In this document: one piece after another, positions 11,557-22,313 of the stretch
Position numbering within the stretch: the first letter of the stretch is position 1
Layout: each line of letters opens with the position of its first letter
Source: Fennellomyces sp. T-0311
Taxonomy: Eukaryota > Mucoromycota > Mucoromycetes > Mucorales > Lichtheimiaceae
DNA length: 64,000 nt
Direction of reading: 5' to 3'
NCBI GenBank assembly: GCA_025266875.1
Contig: JALLLT010000028.1
Coordinates: 124,001 to 188,000 of the forward strand
The notes under the pieces: generated by a model
What the model saw: only the letters and a program-made list of their open reading frames with translations
Told to the model about the DNA's origin: nothing
The model's database searches: none
Translations under genes and position numbers: made by a program

Positions 11557-12147
11557 CCTTTTAGTCGGGATTCCACGGGAACCAGTAGTTTTTTCCGTGG
11601 AGCCAATTTCTACCGAATTGCTTAGATAAGCTATCCCTGAACAGTCGTATCCTGGTGCTGCCAGATCAAAATTAACTGGAGCACGTTTCTGCAGCTCCCA
11701 TAAGCTATCTCGGAATTGTCCGATGATGTTGTGTCTATAGCAGTATCCAATGCACGACGTCGGCAACACTGTCATTTGACTAGCAACATACTCCCTTGCA
11801 GACTTTTAATTACAGCATTTTCTAGACTTCATTTTGTTTCTATTAATCAGTATTTATTTTTCTTTATGCGTATTTAGAGACAGTCAGAGCACATTTGCTT
11901 CTGAATACACAGAACATACCCCTGCTGCAGATAGCTACCCCGTAAAATCGGCAATTGCACGATATACGGTATATAGAACTCGCGCACCATCCCGAGTTAC
12001 ATATGGAGCCACAAGCATGTCTTTGGTATATGTTACAGATCATCAGATGGTGTATTGAAAAATGAAACTACGGGTCTTCAAATACATCCTCGCACACTAG
12101 TAACACGTTCTTCACTATACATGCGTTGCTTGCTATACGTTACTTAT

Positions 12148-12418
12148 CCATCTTCAACGTGTATCTTACTACTCTGCCGTTAAAGTGCTCGAGTGGTGCA
12201 TAGTAGGCTGCGGATGCATACTCGTTGCGTATAATCATGCGAATGCCGCATTAAAGATAAATGTTGTCAAGCTTGCTATTCTTATGACGCCGGATGATAA
12301 TACCCGTTCCATTGCCTGGTACATAAACGCATGGAAACCCACAGACCGCTAAGACCGTCACTACAACCAAAATGTAATCATCGCAAACATTACCATCCGC
12401 GTATTCTCATACTCGTCA
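12148..12418 (-). pseudogene. Interrupted coding-like frame, unknown
   Basis: Reading the - strand gives a single frame that looks coding-like on both sides of one in-frame TAA: DDYILVVVTVLAVCGFP...RRHKNSKLDNIYL, stop, CGIRMIIRNEYASAAYY...YTLKMDK, stop. The second half especially has a protein-like composition. It may be the tail of a dead gene or a chance frame. No family recognised and no start found. Confidence 0.2.
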
Positions 12419-12482
12419 GTCACAAAACAGAAATGTAGATGGTTCACTCAATGCTTTATTCAAACATACAAAGGGATGATGC

Positions 12483-13195
12483 TTAGAATCTCAGCTTGGT
12501 GAAGAACCACTTGTTCTTGCCGGTCTGATATCTTTCCTCGAAGAGCTTCTTGATGACCTATAGCACAAATTATAAATAAGCAACATATTTCTTTCCCTTA
12601 TCTTTTCATGCTACAAACCTTCTTGGATTCATCACGCTGGGTGGCATCCTTGAAAGTCTCGGCGGAGACGGTGCCCTTGATTTGCTCCAAGTCCAAAGCA
12701 TAGCGGGTGGGCATCATGTGGTTGTAGTTAACAATCTTGACGAAAGGCTTAACTTTGGAGCGCTTGGCAAGCTTCTTCTTGCCCATGGCGCGAGTCACCT
12801 TCAATGGGTAGCGCTCAATACCGGCAACGACGGCATAGCCGTAGGGTCTGTCTTTGGTACCTTCGTCGTGGTCTAATTATTTGTTGCGATGAGTCGGACC
12901 GATATCCACAAAAAAAACCACCCTTCCCCAATGAAAAGAAAAATTGTGATGCGTACTGCGAACGACAACGGCCTTCTTGCCGGCATAACGACCCTGCAAG
13001 ATAACGACAACCTGAAAAAGGGGTGGGGTAAAAAAAAAAGTTGGAAAAAATGAGCCATTGTGCCATGGGGTGGAATTAGGCTACACTGAAGGTTTCCATC
13101 CATTCGTATCCATCATCGAAACGGATTCATCCATCTATCATGTAGCCTGTCGTTGCTATTAAACGTACTTTGCCAGCCTTGATGAACTTCACCAT
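12483..13195 (-). CDS. RPL27: 60S ribosomal protein eL27
   Basis: Component of the large ribosomal subunit. Four exons, 13195-13169, 13011-12957, 12872-12619 and 12557-12483, give 136 aa plus stop, exactly the usual eL27 length. Diagnostic blocks are [75 protein letters not shown] and the C-terminal [19 protein letters not shown]. The first exon ends after nine codons, the early-intron pattern common in fungal ribosomal protein genes. The first intron is relatively long (157 nt) and could contain splicing or expression signals, but I saw no snoRNA in it. The other copy of translation machinery in the window (uL16, 52.5 kb) has no intron in its coding region. Confidence 0.96.
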
Positions 13196-14523
13196 CGCAA
13201 AGAGTGGATATTGGAAGAGGATGCGACAACCTATCGCAGACTCTCTGGTGATGAACGGCGCTTGGCCAATCAAATTTGAGGAATCTGGAGTGGCCGGTGC
13301 GGGTCGACTGGGTCGAAAGTATTACACAGTCGCAGCAAAGAGGAGTCACTTACTGATGAATAGTAAACCAACTATCAAATGGATCACTGTCAAGAAACGT
13401 ATTTACTGATATCAAAAACCTCGAAACGTCGTCATATTCCAGAAAAAAGGGAACCAAGCAACGAGCATTTCGTGATGAAACCAAAGCTGCAGTTAGAAAA
13501 AGTAGCCCGTTACTATAAAGCATGCGTTTAGGTATACATAATTCAGATATTGGTTTGGTTTGCAAATCAGAATTTTACAGTGACCATTGGAAATTACATG
13601 TGCGTATTGGCGAGTAAAGCTACCTTCCTATTTTGCCATGTCTGTCTACATATACATGCATCCTTACAATCAACGAACAATATGGAATACTATAACATTC
13701 CTTTATTCCAAATTATAGAGTTTAAAATTCTGTACGATATCACAGAGGTATATATTCCGTGACACATGTGGTAGCGACCTAATATATTGACGTTGCCATG
13801 AAGCAAGGTATTGGCACGATCGAATACTTGCAAGATCACGACAGACTGAGAGCCGTTAATGTACTATATCAATTCCGCTACACATATTCCGACACAAAGT
13901 AAAGCCAAAGCTGATTCGATCTTCTGCCATTCTAGTATTCCAGTCCACTGTAATTCAGACTATCGATGTGGTGATCAACTGATATGAATCAAACGCGCTT
14001 ATCCTCCTCTATATCTATTCCTTTTATCCGGAGGTTACTTTGCTACTATGTATATGTAAGAAGCGACATTAACGCGACAGCTAACACAAGTGTCAGAACA
14101 TGGGTCACAGTTTAGAGGAGATTCGTCAGATTTTCAGAGAGAAGCCGCTTGTGCTTGCGGCTGAAAAACTCGCTGAACGACGAACTCATATTCAGAGACA
14201 TAGAACCTTCCCCGCTAAATCGGTTTTCAAACAAGAAAAGGGTTATATACTATACAATCCGACCTATGGGAGCTGTTCACCCTGCTGCTTCGCATTCAGA
14301 TCCATACATTGTTGATAGCTTCCATGCAAAGGAAAGGCAATGTTAGTCGAGAGGAATCCATATACAAATAGAAACAGAGCCGAAGTCTTCCTGACATTTA
14401 CACTTTATATTTGAATTCGACTATGTGTATAAGTAATTTTTATGGGTGTTTCCCACAGTATTTTGAAAAGGATATTAATATTAATCGTATTGTTCAATAG
14501 CCAGACTAAACTCGGATGACTTT
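13196..14523. other. Intergenic region without a supported gene
   Basis: Holds the eL27 promoter and the 3' flank of the TMEM86-like gene. A 34-codon frame at about 13798-13902 (MKQGIGTIEYLQDHD...) and a 71-codon frame at 14100-14315 (MGHSLEEIRQIFREK...) have protein-like composition. Neither has a recognisable domain or consistent splice structure. Confidence 0.4.
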
Positions 14524-15303
14524 TTATGCCTGGACAGTTCCTGCGATGACCATCTGTCCCCAGAAATAGAGGCCGTAGCCCACTAGAATGCGAAACCACC
14601 CGCGCTTTCTAGGGTCGGATGACCTCCCAAACGAATCTTTTGCGACAAAGAGATCGCTAGCGACAAACATGGCAGCTCCCAAAAGGCGTTGATGCGGCCA
14701 TGGGGTTGCAAAGTCCAGGGGAGCTGTTGAAGTGGCAGCGGCGAGCATGGAGCTAATAATCACAGCGTAGATAGAGACCAACGGTTTCATATCATCTGTA
14801 ATGGACAGATCTAGCATATTGGACCACGTTGAAGAATGGGGTGGCGGGTACGTCACTCCCATCCATTTTGCCAAAGACATTGTTGCGATAAACGTCGTTG
14901 CAAATGTCGGCCATGAGGTATGTTGAGAGTCGCGCAGGAACGCCACAATGTAGGCCACATGGGCGGCGGCGAATGCCACGACACCCATTTGGAAGGACTT
15001 TGAGATTGTTTTCTGCTGAGGTTCCGCATTGGGGGATTTGGAGGGGTAGAACGTCTTGCTAGAAGGGAGAAGGCAGTAATCACCCACCAGTGAACATGCT
15101 AGTCCGGTGGTGATGAGCACACGGTAGGGTGCGGGCTCCTTGGCCGTGAGAATCAGTGGGCCACTCAGGAAAGCGACCGAGGAAAGCATTTTGAACAGCG
15201 ACGTGCCGGCAAGAGACCTTGAGCTATGCTCAGAAAAGACGAGACAAGGGAGCGTCCCCAGCAGAAAGGGTGCTGCTGGGAAGGGAGGAAACGACAGTGG
15301 CAT
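14524..15303 (-). CDS. TMEM86/YhhN-family membrane protein (lysoplasmalogenase-like)
   Basis: Single-exon gene of 259 aa with about eight hydrophobic segments. The YhhN signature is visible as TTGLACSLVGDYCLLP at about residues 66-81, where the Gly-Asp pair is the conserved part of the family. Later helices include QMGVVAFAAAHVAYIVAFL and YAVIISSMLAAATSTAPL, and the C-terminal FRILVGYGLYFWGQMVIAG matches the family end. Animal TMEM86 proteins hydrolyse the vinyl-ether bond of lysoplasmalogens. Fungal substrates are not established, so only the family is firm. Expected in the ER or another endomembrane. A TATAAAA box lies about 42-48 bp upstream of the ATG. Confidence 0.8.
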   Translation of the reverse strand: MPLSFPPFPAAPFLLGTLPCLVFSEHSSRSLAGTSLFKMLSSVAFLSGPLILTAKEPAPYRVLITTGLACSLVGDYCLLPSSKTFYPSKSPNAEPQQKTISKSFQMGVVAFAAAHVAYIVAFLRDSQHTSWPTFATTFIATMSLAKWMGVTYPPPHSSTWSNMLDLSITDDMKPLVSIYAVIISSMLAAATSTAPLDFATPWPHQRLLGAAMFVASDLFVAKDSFGRSSDPRKRGWFRILVGYGLYFWGQMVIAGTVQA

Positions 15304-17019
15304 TGTGGGATAGTACTACACACGGTTTACTCATTAGTTCATATTTTTATACTGGGTAGCGCTGGCGGGGTTGGGGTTATTCCCGCACGGACAATAAAGA
15401 CCACGTGAAAGCCAATTACTTCCAATAGGTTACAGAAGACCTAATGATGTTGGGAGTGGAAGCAAGGTACCGAGAAAGAACACACCTGGGGGTCGACAGC
15501 CGCACCGCCAATCAGATCTCTGCAGATAATGTAGTCGTCTGACCGTAACTAGGTAACTTGTCTAGCTGTGTTGCATGGGAAGCAATTACCAGGGGCCAGG
15601 AACATTCTTACGCACCTGTAAAAACACGTTAATCAAAATGCAGAAACGAGTATTGATTTACGTCCGCGGCATACCTGGGGAGATGATCTCGGCCATTGTA
15701 TATTTTGTCACCTCGTTCAAGCCGTGCTACCAACACAATCTAATGAAATAACTAACATCACCTTCGTCTTAATCCTATTGAATGTGTATTCGCTGTTATG
15801 GAAACCAGTCAGCTTTAATGTTACACTACGTACTACTCAACGGATTATCGGTTTTGACCCTCAAATCCAAGCCGCCATCTTCAAACTGGAACTACCAAGA
15901 GACGCGCCGATCGTGGCCAATCACACCATCCTCGTCCGAATATGGCGAGCACACGGGGCGTTGGCCTTCTACCAACAACTCTTTGACCCATCCAAAGTCA
16001 TAGATCAAATGCACACACTTGTGTACCGTAGCGTAGATGAACAGCGTCTTCCCCTCCTTCTTATGCAATAAGTCTTTATGTCTCCCCCGTCTTTTCACCG
16101 CTCATTACGACGTGAACTGAAATAAAAGCCGTCGCTTTTTGCGGGGCGAAAAAAAAACAAAATACTCAGGAGATTATATATAGGTTCCCGGAAAAGATTC
16201 CATGAGGAAGTCCTGTGTCCATCGATATTCAGAGCAGTGCGGGCTTCAGATTGGCCCAGTTCTTTAAGGTCCAGAGCCTCAGGGAAGTTCATGTATTGAA
16301 GTCACTCCCCTTCCAGGAATCAACAAAAATATAAGTGGCAATAAGAGTACATCTCTTTGCACCATGCTTAACGCTTCGTCCCAATGCGTTTGGCCAACAG
16401 GAAATCAAAATTCAGAGCCATGGTAAATCAGTGTCCACCTCTTATTTCCTTGACAACAACAGGAGAACCATGGCGTCTCATAGCAGGTATTCAGGGATCT
16501 GCGCTGTTGCACAGACTTCATCATGCAGCGCAGCCCTTACTGTTGACCTGCTCTTCCTGGAATTTCTAGTACGTGTTGGTGTAACCAATAGTACGACATG
16601 ATCGACGATCTGTAGCCCGCCTTCATACACTACCTCTCTCCAAGAACGGAGCCACTCACCTGGGCACTACGGAGCGACTCTTTTGAAATCACCAACCTTA
16701 CTAACAAAAAGTCGCTCTACACCACGGTTGTTGCATGGTGCTCTACACATATGGAGCATCCTGACTTTTTATTCGGTCCTAAGCTTTCTCACTGGCGAAT
16801 GGCGTCGTGTAGATTATAATGAACAGTGCTCTCTCCCGGGACCATTGGACATTGTTGCTGATAAATGAATACAATATTATATGCGGAGTATCCGAAGTAG
16901 GAACGACGATCGGGCGTACTGTTGACAATATGGAAGGGGAATTAGATTCCGCGTTCTAGTCCACGAGTTGCCGTTCAACCTCGACCTTTTTATTTCTGCT
17001 CCCCGTTTTTTCATATAAA
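15304..17019. other. Intergenic region without a supported gene
   Basis: A 115-codon + frame at 15724-16071 and a 65-codon - frame at 16095-16292 are the longest candidates. The first has a faint resemblance to the N-terminus of a medium-chain dehydrogenase (LPRDAPIVANHTILVRI), but no motif continues and the opposite strand is equally open. I do not annotate a gene. The last 300 bp serve as the DIS3L2 promoter. Confidence 0.4.
15345..15351 (-). promoter_or_regulatory. TATA box of the TMEM86-like gene
   Basis: Minus-strand TATAAAA about 45 bp upstream of the ATG at 15303. Confidence 0.45.
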
Positions 17020-20000
17020 ATGAATAACGATAATTTAACCGAAGAGCATAAAAAGACAGCAGACGAGAAAAAGGTAGGAGAGTTAATAACTAAGCAAAAA
17101 AGATCCCATTTCTAAATCGTACTGCGGCAGTTTCCAATCAAGAAACATTCGAAATCGCCAAGCGATATGGTTGAGGAAGGTACACCGCTGGGTAGCACAC
17201 CACGAAGACGTGGTAGTCGAGGAAAGGGAGGGAAAGCCCGTAGCAACCCAGGGCCAACCGATCACTCACAAGCCGAAGCAGCACTGAATGACGCATCCTC
17301 TCGGGAGCGATCAAAAGATCCGAACGATTCCTTGGCCAATGATACCTTGTTAGAGAAGCACAGCGTGAAGAAGGACGGTGGTGTGGGTGGATCACCGGGA
17401 AAGAACGTGGGCAAGAGCGATACGGTCGACACCAATGATCAACCGCCGGCCAGAAACAAAAAGTGGCGAAAAAAGACAAAGAAGAATAGACCGGCAGGCG
17501 ATCAGTCAGAGTCTGGGGAGCCGTCAACGAGTGCAAAGGAAGCGAATGGGGCAGCAGAGGTTATTCATACGGCAGATGTGAAGGACAAAGGTGTGGTCAG
17601 CGACAAACCGACGACCAATGACAAGTCAGCTGGCGGTAACAAGGGATCTTTCAACGGCAAGGCAAATGCCAAGGCGATTGGCAGTGATAAGCCAAGCGAC
17701 AATCCAAAAAAGAAGCCGAAAAAGAAAAACGCCAAGGAAAAGAAGGGTGACAAAGAAGCAGCAGTCGAAATGAACGACAAGTTTAAACAGAAGCCACACA
17801 AGCCAGCGATGCAAGAGCCCTTCGGTGGTGTTATTCGCAATCGACAACGGCATTGGGGCCTGGATAGCGCGCTTCCCATGGAGATCACTCAGTACGCATC
17901 TCCGAACCGAAATCGATCCAAATACTCGGATAACTGGAGACAAGCAGCGCCTGCTCCGCCTGCCCCTGAGCCTGTGGATCGACCGCTGACATTTGTGACG
18001 AACGAAGGCAAGGTGGACCACATTCACTTTGTCAACGCATACGAGCACAATGCCGACGGTGGAAAAGGAGACAAGGTGCTGGCCGAGTTTGAGCTTTGCC
18101 AGCCCAAGACCGCCAAGAAGAAAAGTAAGTGATTCGGTTTCGTTGATGAAAGAAGAAATAGCCAAACATGGTTCTAGAACGAGAAGACAAGCCCGTGCCC
18201 AACAAGAAGCAGCCGCCCCGCCAAGATGAATCCTACGTGCATCCCGACGATCAGGTGGTCTTGCGCAGACCGGTCTTCGCACCGTTCCTTAGTCCCCGAG
18301 ACATCGAGGCCGGACTGAAGGATGGGTCGTTGCAGCGGGGACATTTGCGCATCAACAAACGCAACCGATCCGAAGCGTATGTTACTGCGGATGGGTTGGA
18401 CAGAGACATCTTTATTTTCGGCCAGCGAGATCGGAACCGTGCGCTCAACGGCGATGTCGTTGCTGTTCGACTGGTCGATGTGGAGAAGATCTGGGCTATG
18501 AAGAAGGAAAAGATGCGTCTCAGGGCTGAAGCCAAGAAAGACGAGCACGACGAAAGCGAGAGTCAGGATGGCTTGGATGAGGAGATTGAGAAGAACAAGC
18601 CAAAGTATTGCGGCGAGGTCGTCGGCATCATTGATAGACAGTGGAACCAGACTTTTGCAGGGTAAGCGTAGGCAACGCACACAGTCAATTGCATATGCTG
18701 ATGGGTGTGTGCAGCATTCTGTACGTGGATCGCCCGCAAAGCAACCAGAACCAAAAGGAAAACGGTGGAAGAGCGTCGCGTCTCGTATGGTTCAAGCCTA
18801 CGGATAAGCGTACACCGCTTATTGCTATTCCACTCCACCTTGCGCCACCTGATATTCTTACCAACGCTGAAAGCTACGAGACTCATATATTGACTGTGAG
18901 TTTTCATTTATGATGTGTAAACCAACATGAGGGTTTTCCTTTCGCTAACGACTGTCGTAGGCTTGTATTTTGAGATGGCCCATCGATCTAAACCATCCAT
19001 TCGGTCAGATTGTTCAGTTCCTTGGCCCAATCGGAAGCCTTCCCGCCGAAGCATCGGCCATCTTGACAGACAATTCAATCAACGACAACCAGTTTCCAAA
19101 GGAAGCTATTCAGAATCTCCCTAAGACTCCCTGGAAGATTCCTGCTGCCGAATACACCAAGCGCCGTGATTTGCGCGAAACACGTATATTCACTATCGAT
19201 CCATCAACAGCAAAAGGTGAGCACGAAGGAGGTGACATGACAACGGATGCCAACCTACTATCCATAGATCTGGATGATGCGGTCCATGTTATTAAACAGG
19301 ATGACGGTACCTTTGAAGTCGGCGTCCACATTGCCGATGTCTCCTATTTTGTTCGGAACCATGGCGCACTGGATAAAGAAGCGCGCGAACGTGGAACCAG
19401 CACCTATCTGGTGGATCGCGTCATTCCCATGCTCCCGAGCCTGCTCTGTGAAGAGTTGTGCAGTCTGAACCCCGGTGTGGAAAGGTGAAAAATTGAACTA
19501 TCGACATTTCGCATACGTTCTAATAGAGGACTATCTCTATAGATTGGCATTTTCGGTCATCTGGAAGATGGATAGCGAGGGCAACGTTCTGGACACATGG
19601 TTTGGGAAAACCATCATTCGGTAAGTTTGATCCTGGGGAGAAAAAGAAAAGGTACACTCATGTCTGTTGCAGTTCATGTGCCAAATTGGCCTATGACGAT
19701 GCCCAAAGTGTCATTGATGGGAAAGGTCTCCCAAAGACCCAAGTGATCATGTATCAACGAAGAAGTTCCATCGAAGAGGACATTATGACTCTGTTCAAGC
19801 TTTCGCAGCATATGAGGAAGCGTCGATTCGACAATGGTGCCTTGACTGTGGGCTCGATCCGTCTATCGTTCCAACTCGGAGCCGATGGTGAGCCAAATGA
19901 TGTTTGGGTTTACGAGTTGAAGGAAGCGAACCGACTGATTGAGGAGTTTATGCTGTGTGCGAATATCAGCGTCGCTCAAAAGATCAGCAGCACTTATCCA

Positions 20001-21024
20001 GACGAAGCACTTTTACGTCGTCATGAACAGCCCAACGAGAGAAAATTGGTATAGGCCATGTTTGCATGTCACTGCGTGTGCTGACCATTTGTGATAGGAT
20101 GAGTTCGTGAAGCTGGCCGATAAACTTGGATTTCATTTGGATGGCTCAAGCGCAGGAAGTCTGCAAGAATCGCTTCATGCTATCGAAGACAAGGATGCTT
20201 TGGCAGTACTTATCCTGCTGGCCATCAAGCCAATGCAACGTGCAAAATATTTCTGCACTGGCAGCATGGATATATCGAAATACAGACATTACGCTCTCAA
20301 TGTCCCGTTGTACACTCACTTTACCTCGCCCATCCGTCGGTATGCGGATGTCATTGTGCACCGCATGCTGGAAGCTGCCATTCAAGGCAAAGGTAAATGC
20401 ATATATCACATACGTTTTTGTACACGTTACCAACCATCTGGATCAGATTCCTGTGGATACAGTTTGGAGGACGTGAAGGGCATTACGGATGATTGCAATC
20501 GCAACAGTGACAATGCCCGCAACGCACAAGATCAGAGCATCGATCTCTATCTGGCACGGTATCTGTACCATCTGGAAATGGCACAGGGACCCATCGTTCG
20601 ATCTGCCATTGTCGTCGGCGTTGTTGCGGATGCCTTCGATATCATGGTTCCCGAATACGGTATTGAGAAGCGAATCCACACCGATGCGCTGCCGCTCCAG
20701 TCATTCAAATTTGACGCGGCGTCGTTCGCACTTGATGTGTATTGGAAAAAGGGAGTGCCCGTGATTTCGTTCATGAATGGCGAGGAGGAAGACATCCGAT
20801 CTGCAGACAACATGGACGACGAGGATGGTGTGCGTCAAGCCAATATCCCTGTTGCCACGGCATCAGAAGTACAGTCACTGCCCAACGAGACCATCGAGGC
20901 ATCATCTGGCTTGCAGCGTTTCGAGGTGTTCACAAAGTTTGATGTGATTGTACAGACCAACATGCACCGAACGCCTCCCGTTGTTAACGTATACCCCATC
21001 AATCCTTTCGCTCCGTGGCCTTGA
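17020..21024 (+). CDS. DIS3L2: DIS3L2-type 3'-5' exoribonuclease (RNase II/RNB family)
   Basis: Degrades RNA from the 3' end, typically uridylated RNA, independently of the exosome. Ten exons: 17020-17073, 17131-18124, 18178-18661, 18715-18895, 18961-19216, 19268-19484, 19543-19620, 19673-20048, 20098-20392 and 20447-21024. They sum to 1170 aa plus stop. The first roughly 350 residues are charged, Lys-rich and low-complexity. Cold-shock-like RNA-binding domains follow ([17 protein letters not shown], then [12 protein letters not shown]). The RNB active site, TIDPSTAK then DLDDAV, places Asp at 651, 657, 659 and 660, the same spacing as the four catalytic Asp of RNase II. The S1-like end has [23 protein letters not shown]. 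There is no PIN domain, which fits DIS3L2 rather than DIS3; intact Asp residues argue against SSD1. Probably cytoplasmic. Confidence 0.93.
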
Positions 21025-21075
21025 TCTTTTTTCGTTGTAAATGTTACAAACTCATTTTCTTTTTCTTTTGTGTTA

Positions 21076-22214
21076 TTAAAATGCTAGCTTGTATGCTTCC
21101 AAGAGCTTGTTCTCGAGAAATATCTGCTGTTCAGCGTCGAAATTCCGTGAGCTTTGTGCCTCCGTGATGCTGACTTTAGTGGGGAGTTCACTTGCTAGGT
21201 TACCGTAGATCAGTTCAACGTCGATGTGACTAACAAAAGCGATGAGTAACTGCGCATGCCTTGTCTATGATATAAAAGGTCACCTCTGTTCTGGCGTTTT
21301 TACTGAAAATATGATGGTTCCGCGTGAACGCAAGTTGGAGCTGGCAGCAATCGGGTTTGGGTTGTCTTTGCATAATTCCTTTAATTCATCAAGCTGTTCT
21401 CGCCGTGATACGTAAGCCAGTAAAAAGTCGTGAAGGACCCGCACAAACGTCTACAGCTCGAATATCAGCCACCAAACGTCCGTGCCGTTTCAAAACGTAC
21501 ATCGATATCATGCGGAAAGAATGCGTCACTGATTCGTTCGAGGGGAATAAAGTTGGGAATGGTATGCTTTGCTATGGCAGCTCTGTCTTCTCCATTGACT
21601 TGCCATAAAACATAGTAGGATTCGCAGTAGCTTTCTTTACGATCCCATCAGCTCATCAACACGTCTATCGAGCAGCGCATAGACTTACGTCGATAGAATG
21701 TCTCAAGGCGGATGCCCTCGTAGTTTTGAAACTTAAACTTCGTTCGACCAGCGAGACGATAGTAGCCAATGACCTCCTGAACGCACCGAGCAGCAGCCGC
21801 TTCCATAAGTTGTTCCACGACCTACAGTGTTGGTATCAGTAGACCTCCCACGGTGGAATAGTTGCATCGTGACCTGTTCTTGAAGATCATCTTCTTCCGA
21901 TGCTTTGTATCTTATTGTATCTTTAATCTCTTGTGAGAATGTCGAAGCAGCATAATAAGCTATTGCCTCCTCCATGATCTCTCGTTGAAGTCTCTCTTTA
22001 TCTTCTTGCGCCTGATTCACTTTGCAGTCTGTTAGAAACACTGGTTGCACCCTGCTGTGCATCGGCTTACATCGTTTGCGTAAATCAGACACTTCAGCTT
22101 TGAGCCGATCGTGTCGCTTAGGTAGACTTTTTCCAATCGATTAGGACAGAAACATTACTGTAAAATAATAAAAGAGACTGGTGCTTACAACATGTCCTCA
22201 TCGGTTAAATCCAT
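21076..22214 (-). CDS. CENP-O / Mcm21 family inner-kinetochore protein
   Basis: Subunit of the constitutive centromere-associated network (COMA group), linking centromeric chromatin to the outer kinetochore. Seven exons, 22214-22189, 22126-22071, 22028-21874, 21821-21689, 21634-21501, 21450-21284 and 21229-21076, sum to 274 aa plus stop. The N-terminal third is a charged coiled coil (KRHDRLKAEVSDLRKR, then QAQEDKERLQREIMEEA). The globular part shows the family pattern VIGYYRLAGRT, NYEGIRLETFYR, ESYYVLWQV, AKHTIPNFIPLERI, then a helix FVRVLHDFLLAYVSRREQL. Several introns are phase 1 or 2, so the gene is invisible as one open frame. It shares a 99-bp promoter region with HIRIP3, and its stop is 51 bp from the DIS3L2 stop. 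Confidence 0.85.
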
Positions 22215-22313
22215 TTTAAAAAGGGGTTTCTTGTCGCGTAGGGACTCACGCGCTATGGTGCTTTGTATCTCAGATTCTCGTTTCGCGTTTTGCCCGCGCT
22301 CTTGTTTCAAAAA
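22215..22313. promoter_or_regulatory. 99-bp bidirectional promoter, CENP-O / HIRIP3
   Basis: Only 99 bp separate the start codons of the two divergent genes, so this stretch must contain both 5' UTRs and core promoters. No TATA box seen. It contains a GCGCTATGG / CCCGCGCTC-rich core and TTTCGCGTTTTGC, which resembles an MCB/E2F-like cell-cycle element (ACGCGT/TTTCGCGC type). That last reading is inference. Confidence 0.45.

Larger units (their letters stand above)
11508..12482. other. Intergenic region
   Basis: Between the HAD gene start and the eL27 stop. Apart from the TATA box and the interrupted frame at 12148-12418 (listed separately), I see no supported gene. A small + frame at 11834-12058 lacks motifs. 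Confidence 0.4.

Noticed and set aside
15724..16071. 115-codon + strand frame with a faint dehydrogenase-like start
   Set aside because: The resemblance covers only about 20 residues, no NAD(P)-binding motif follows, and the opposite strand is equally open.
17626..18282. 218-codon frame antisense to the DIS3L2 N-terminal region
   Set aside because: The sense strand carries the continuous DIS3L2 reading; the antisense frame has no motif.
19217..19267. A 17-residue insertion in the RNB catalytic motif as a novel DIS3L2 feature
   Set aside because: The segment has perfect intron borders, and its removal restores the standard catalytic Asp spacing, so it is an intron and not protein.
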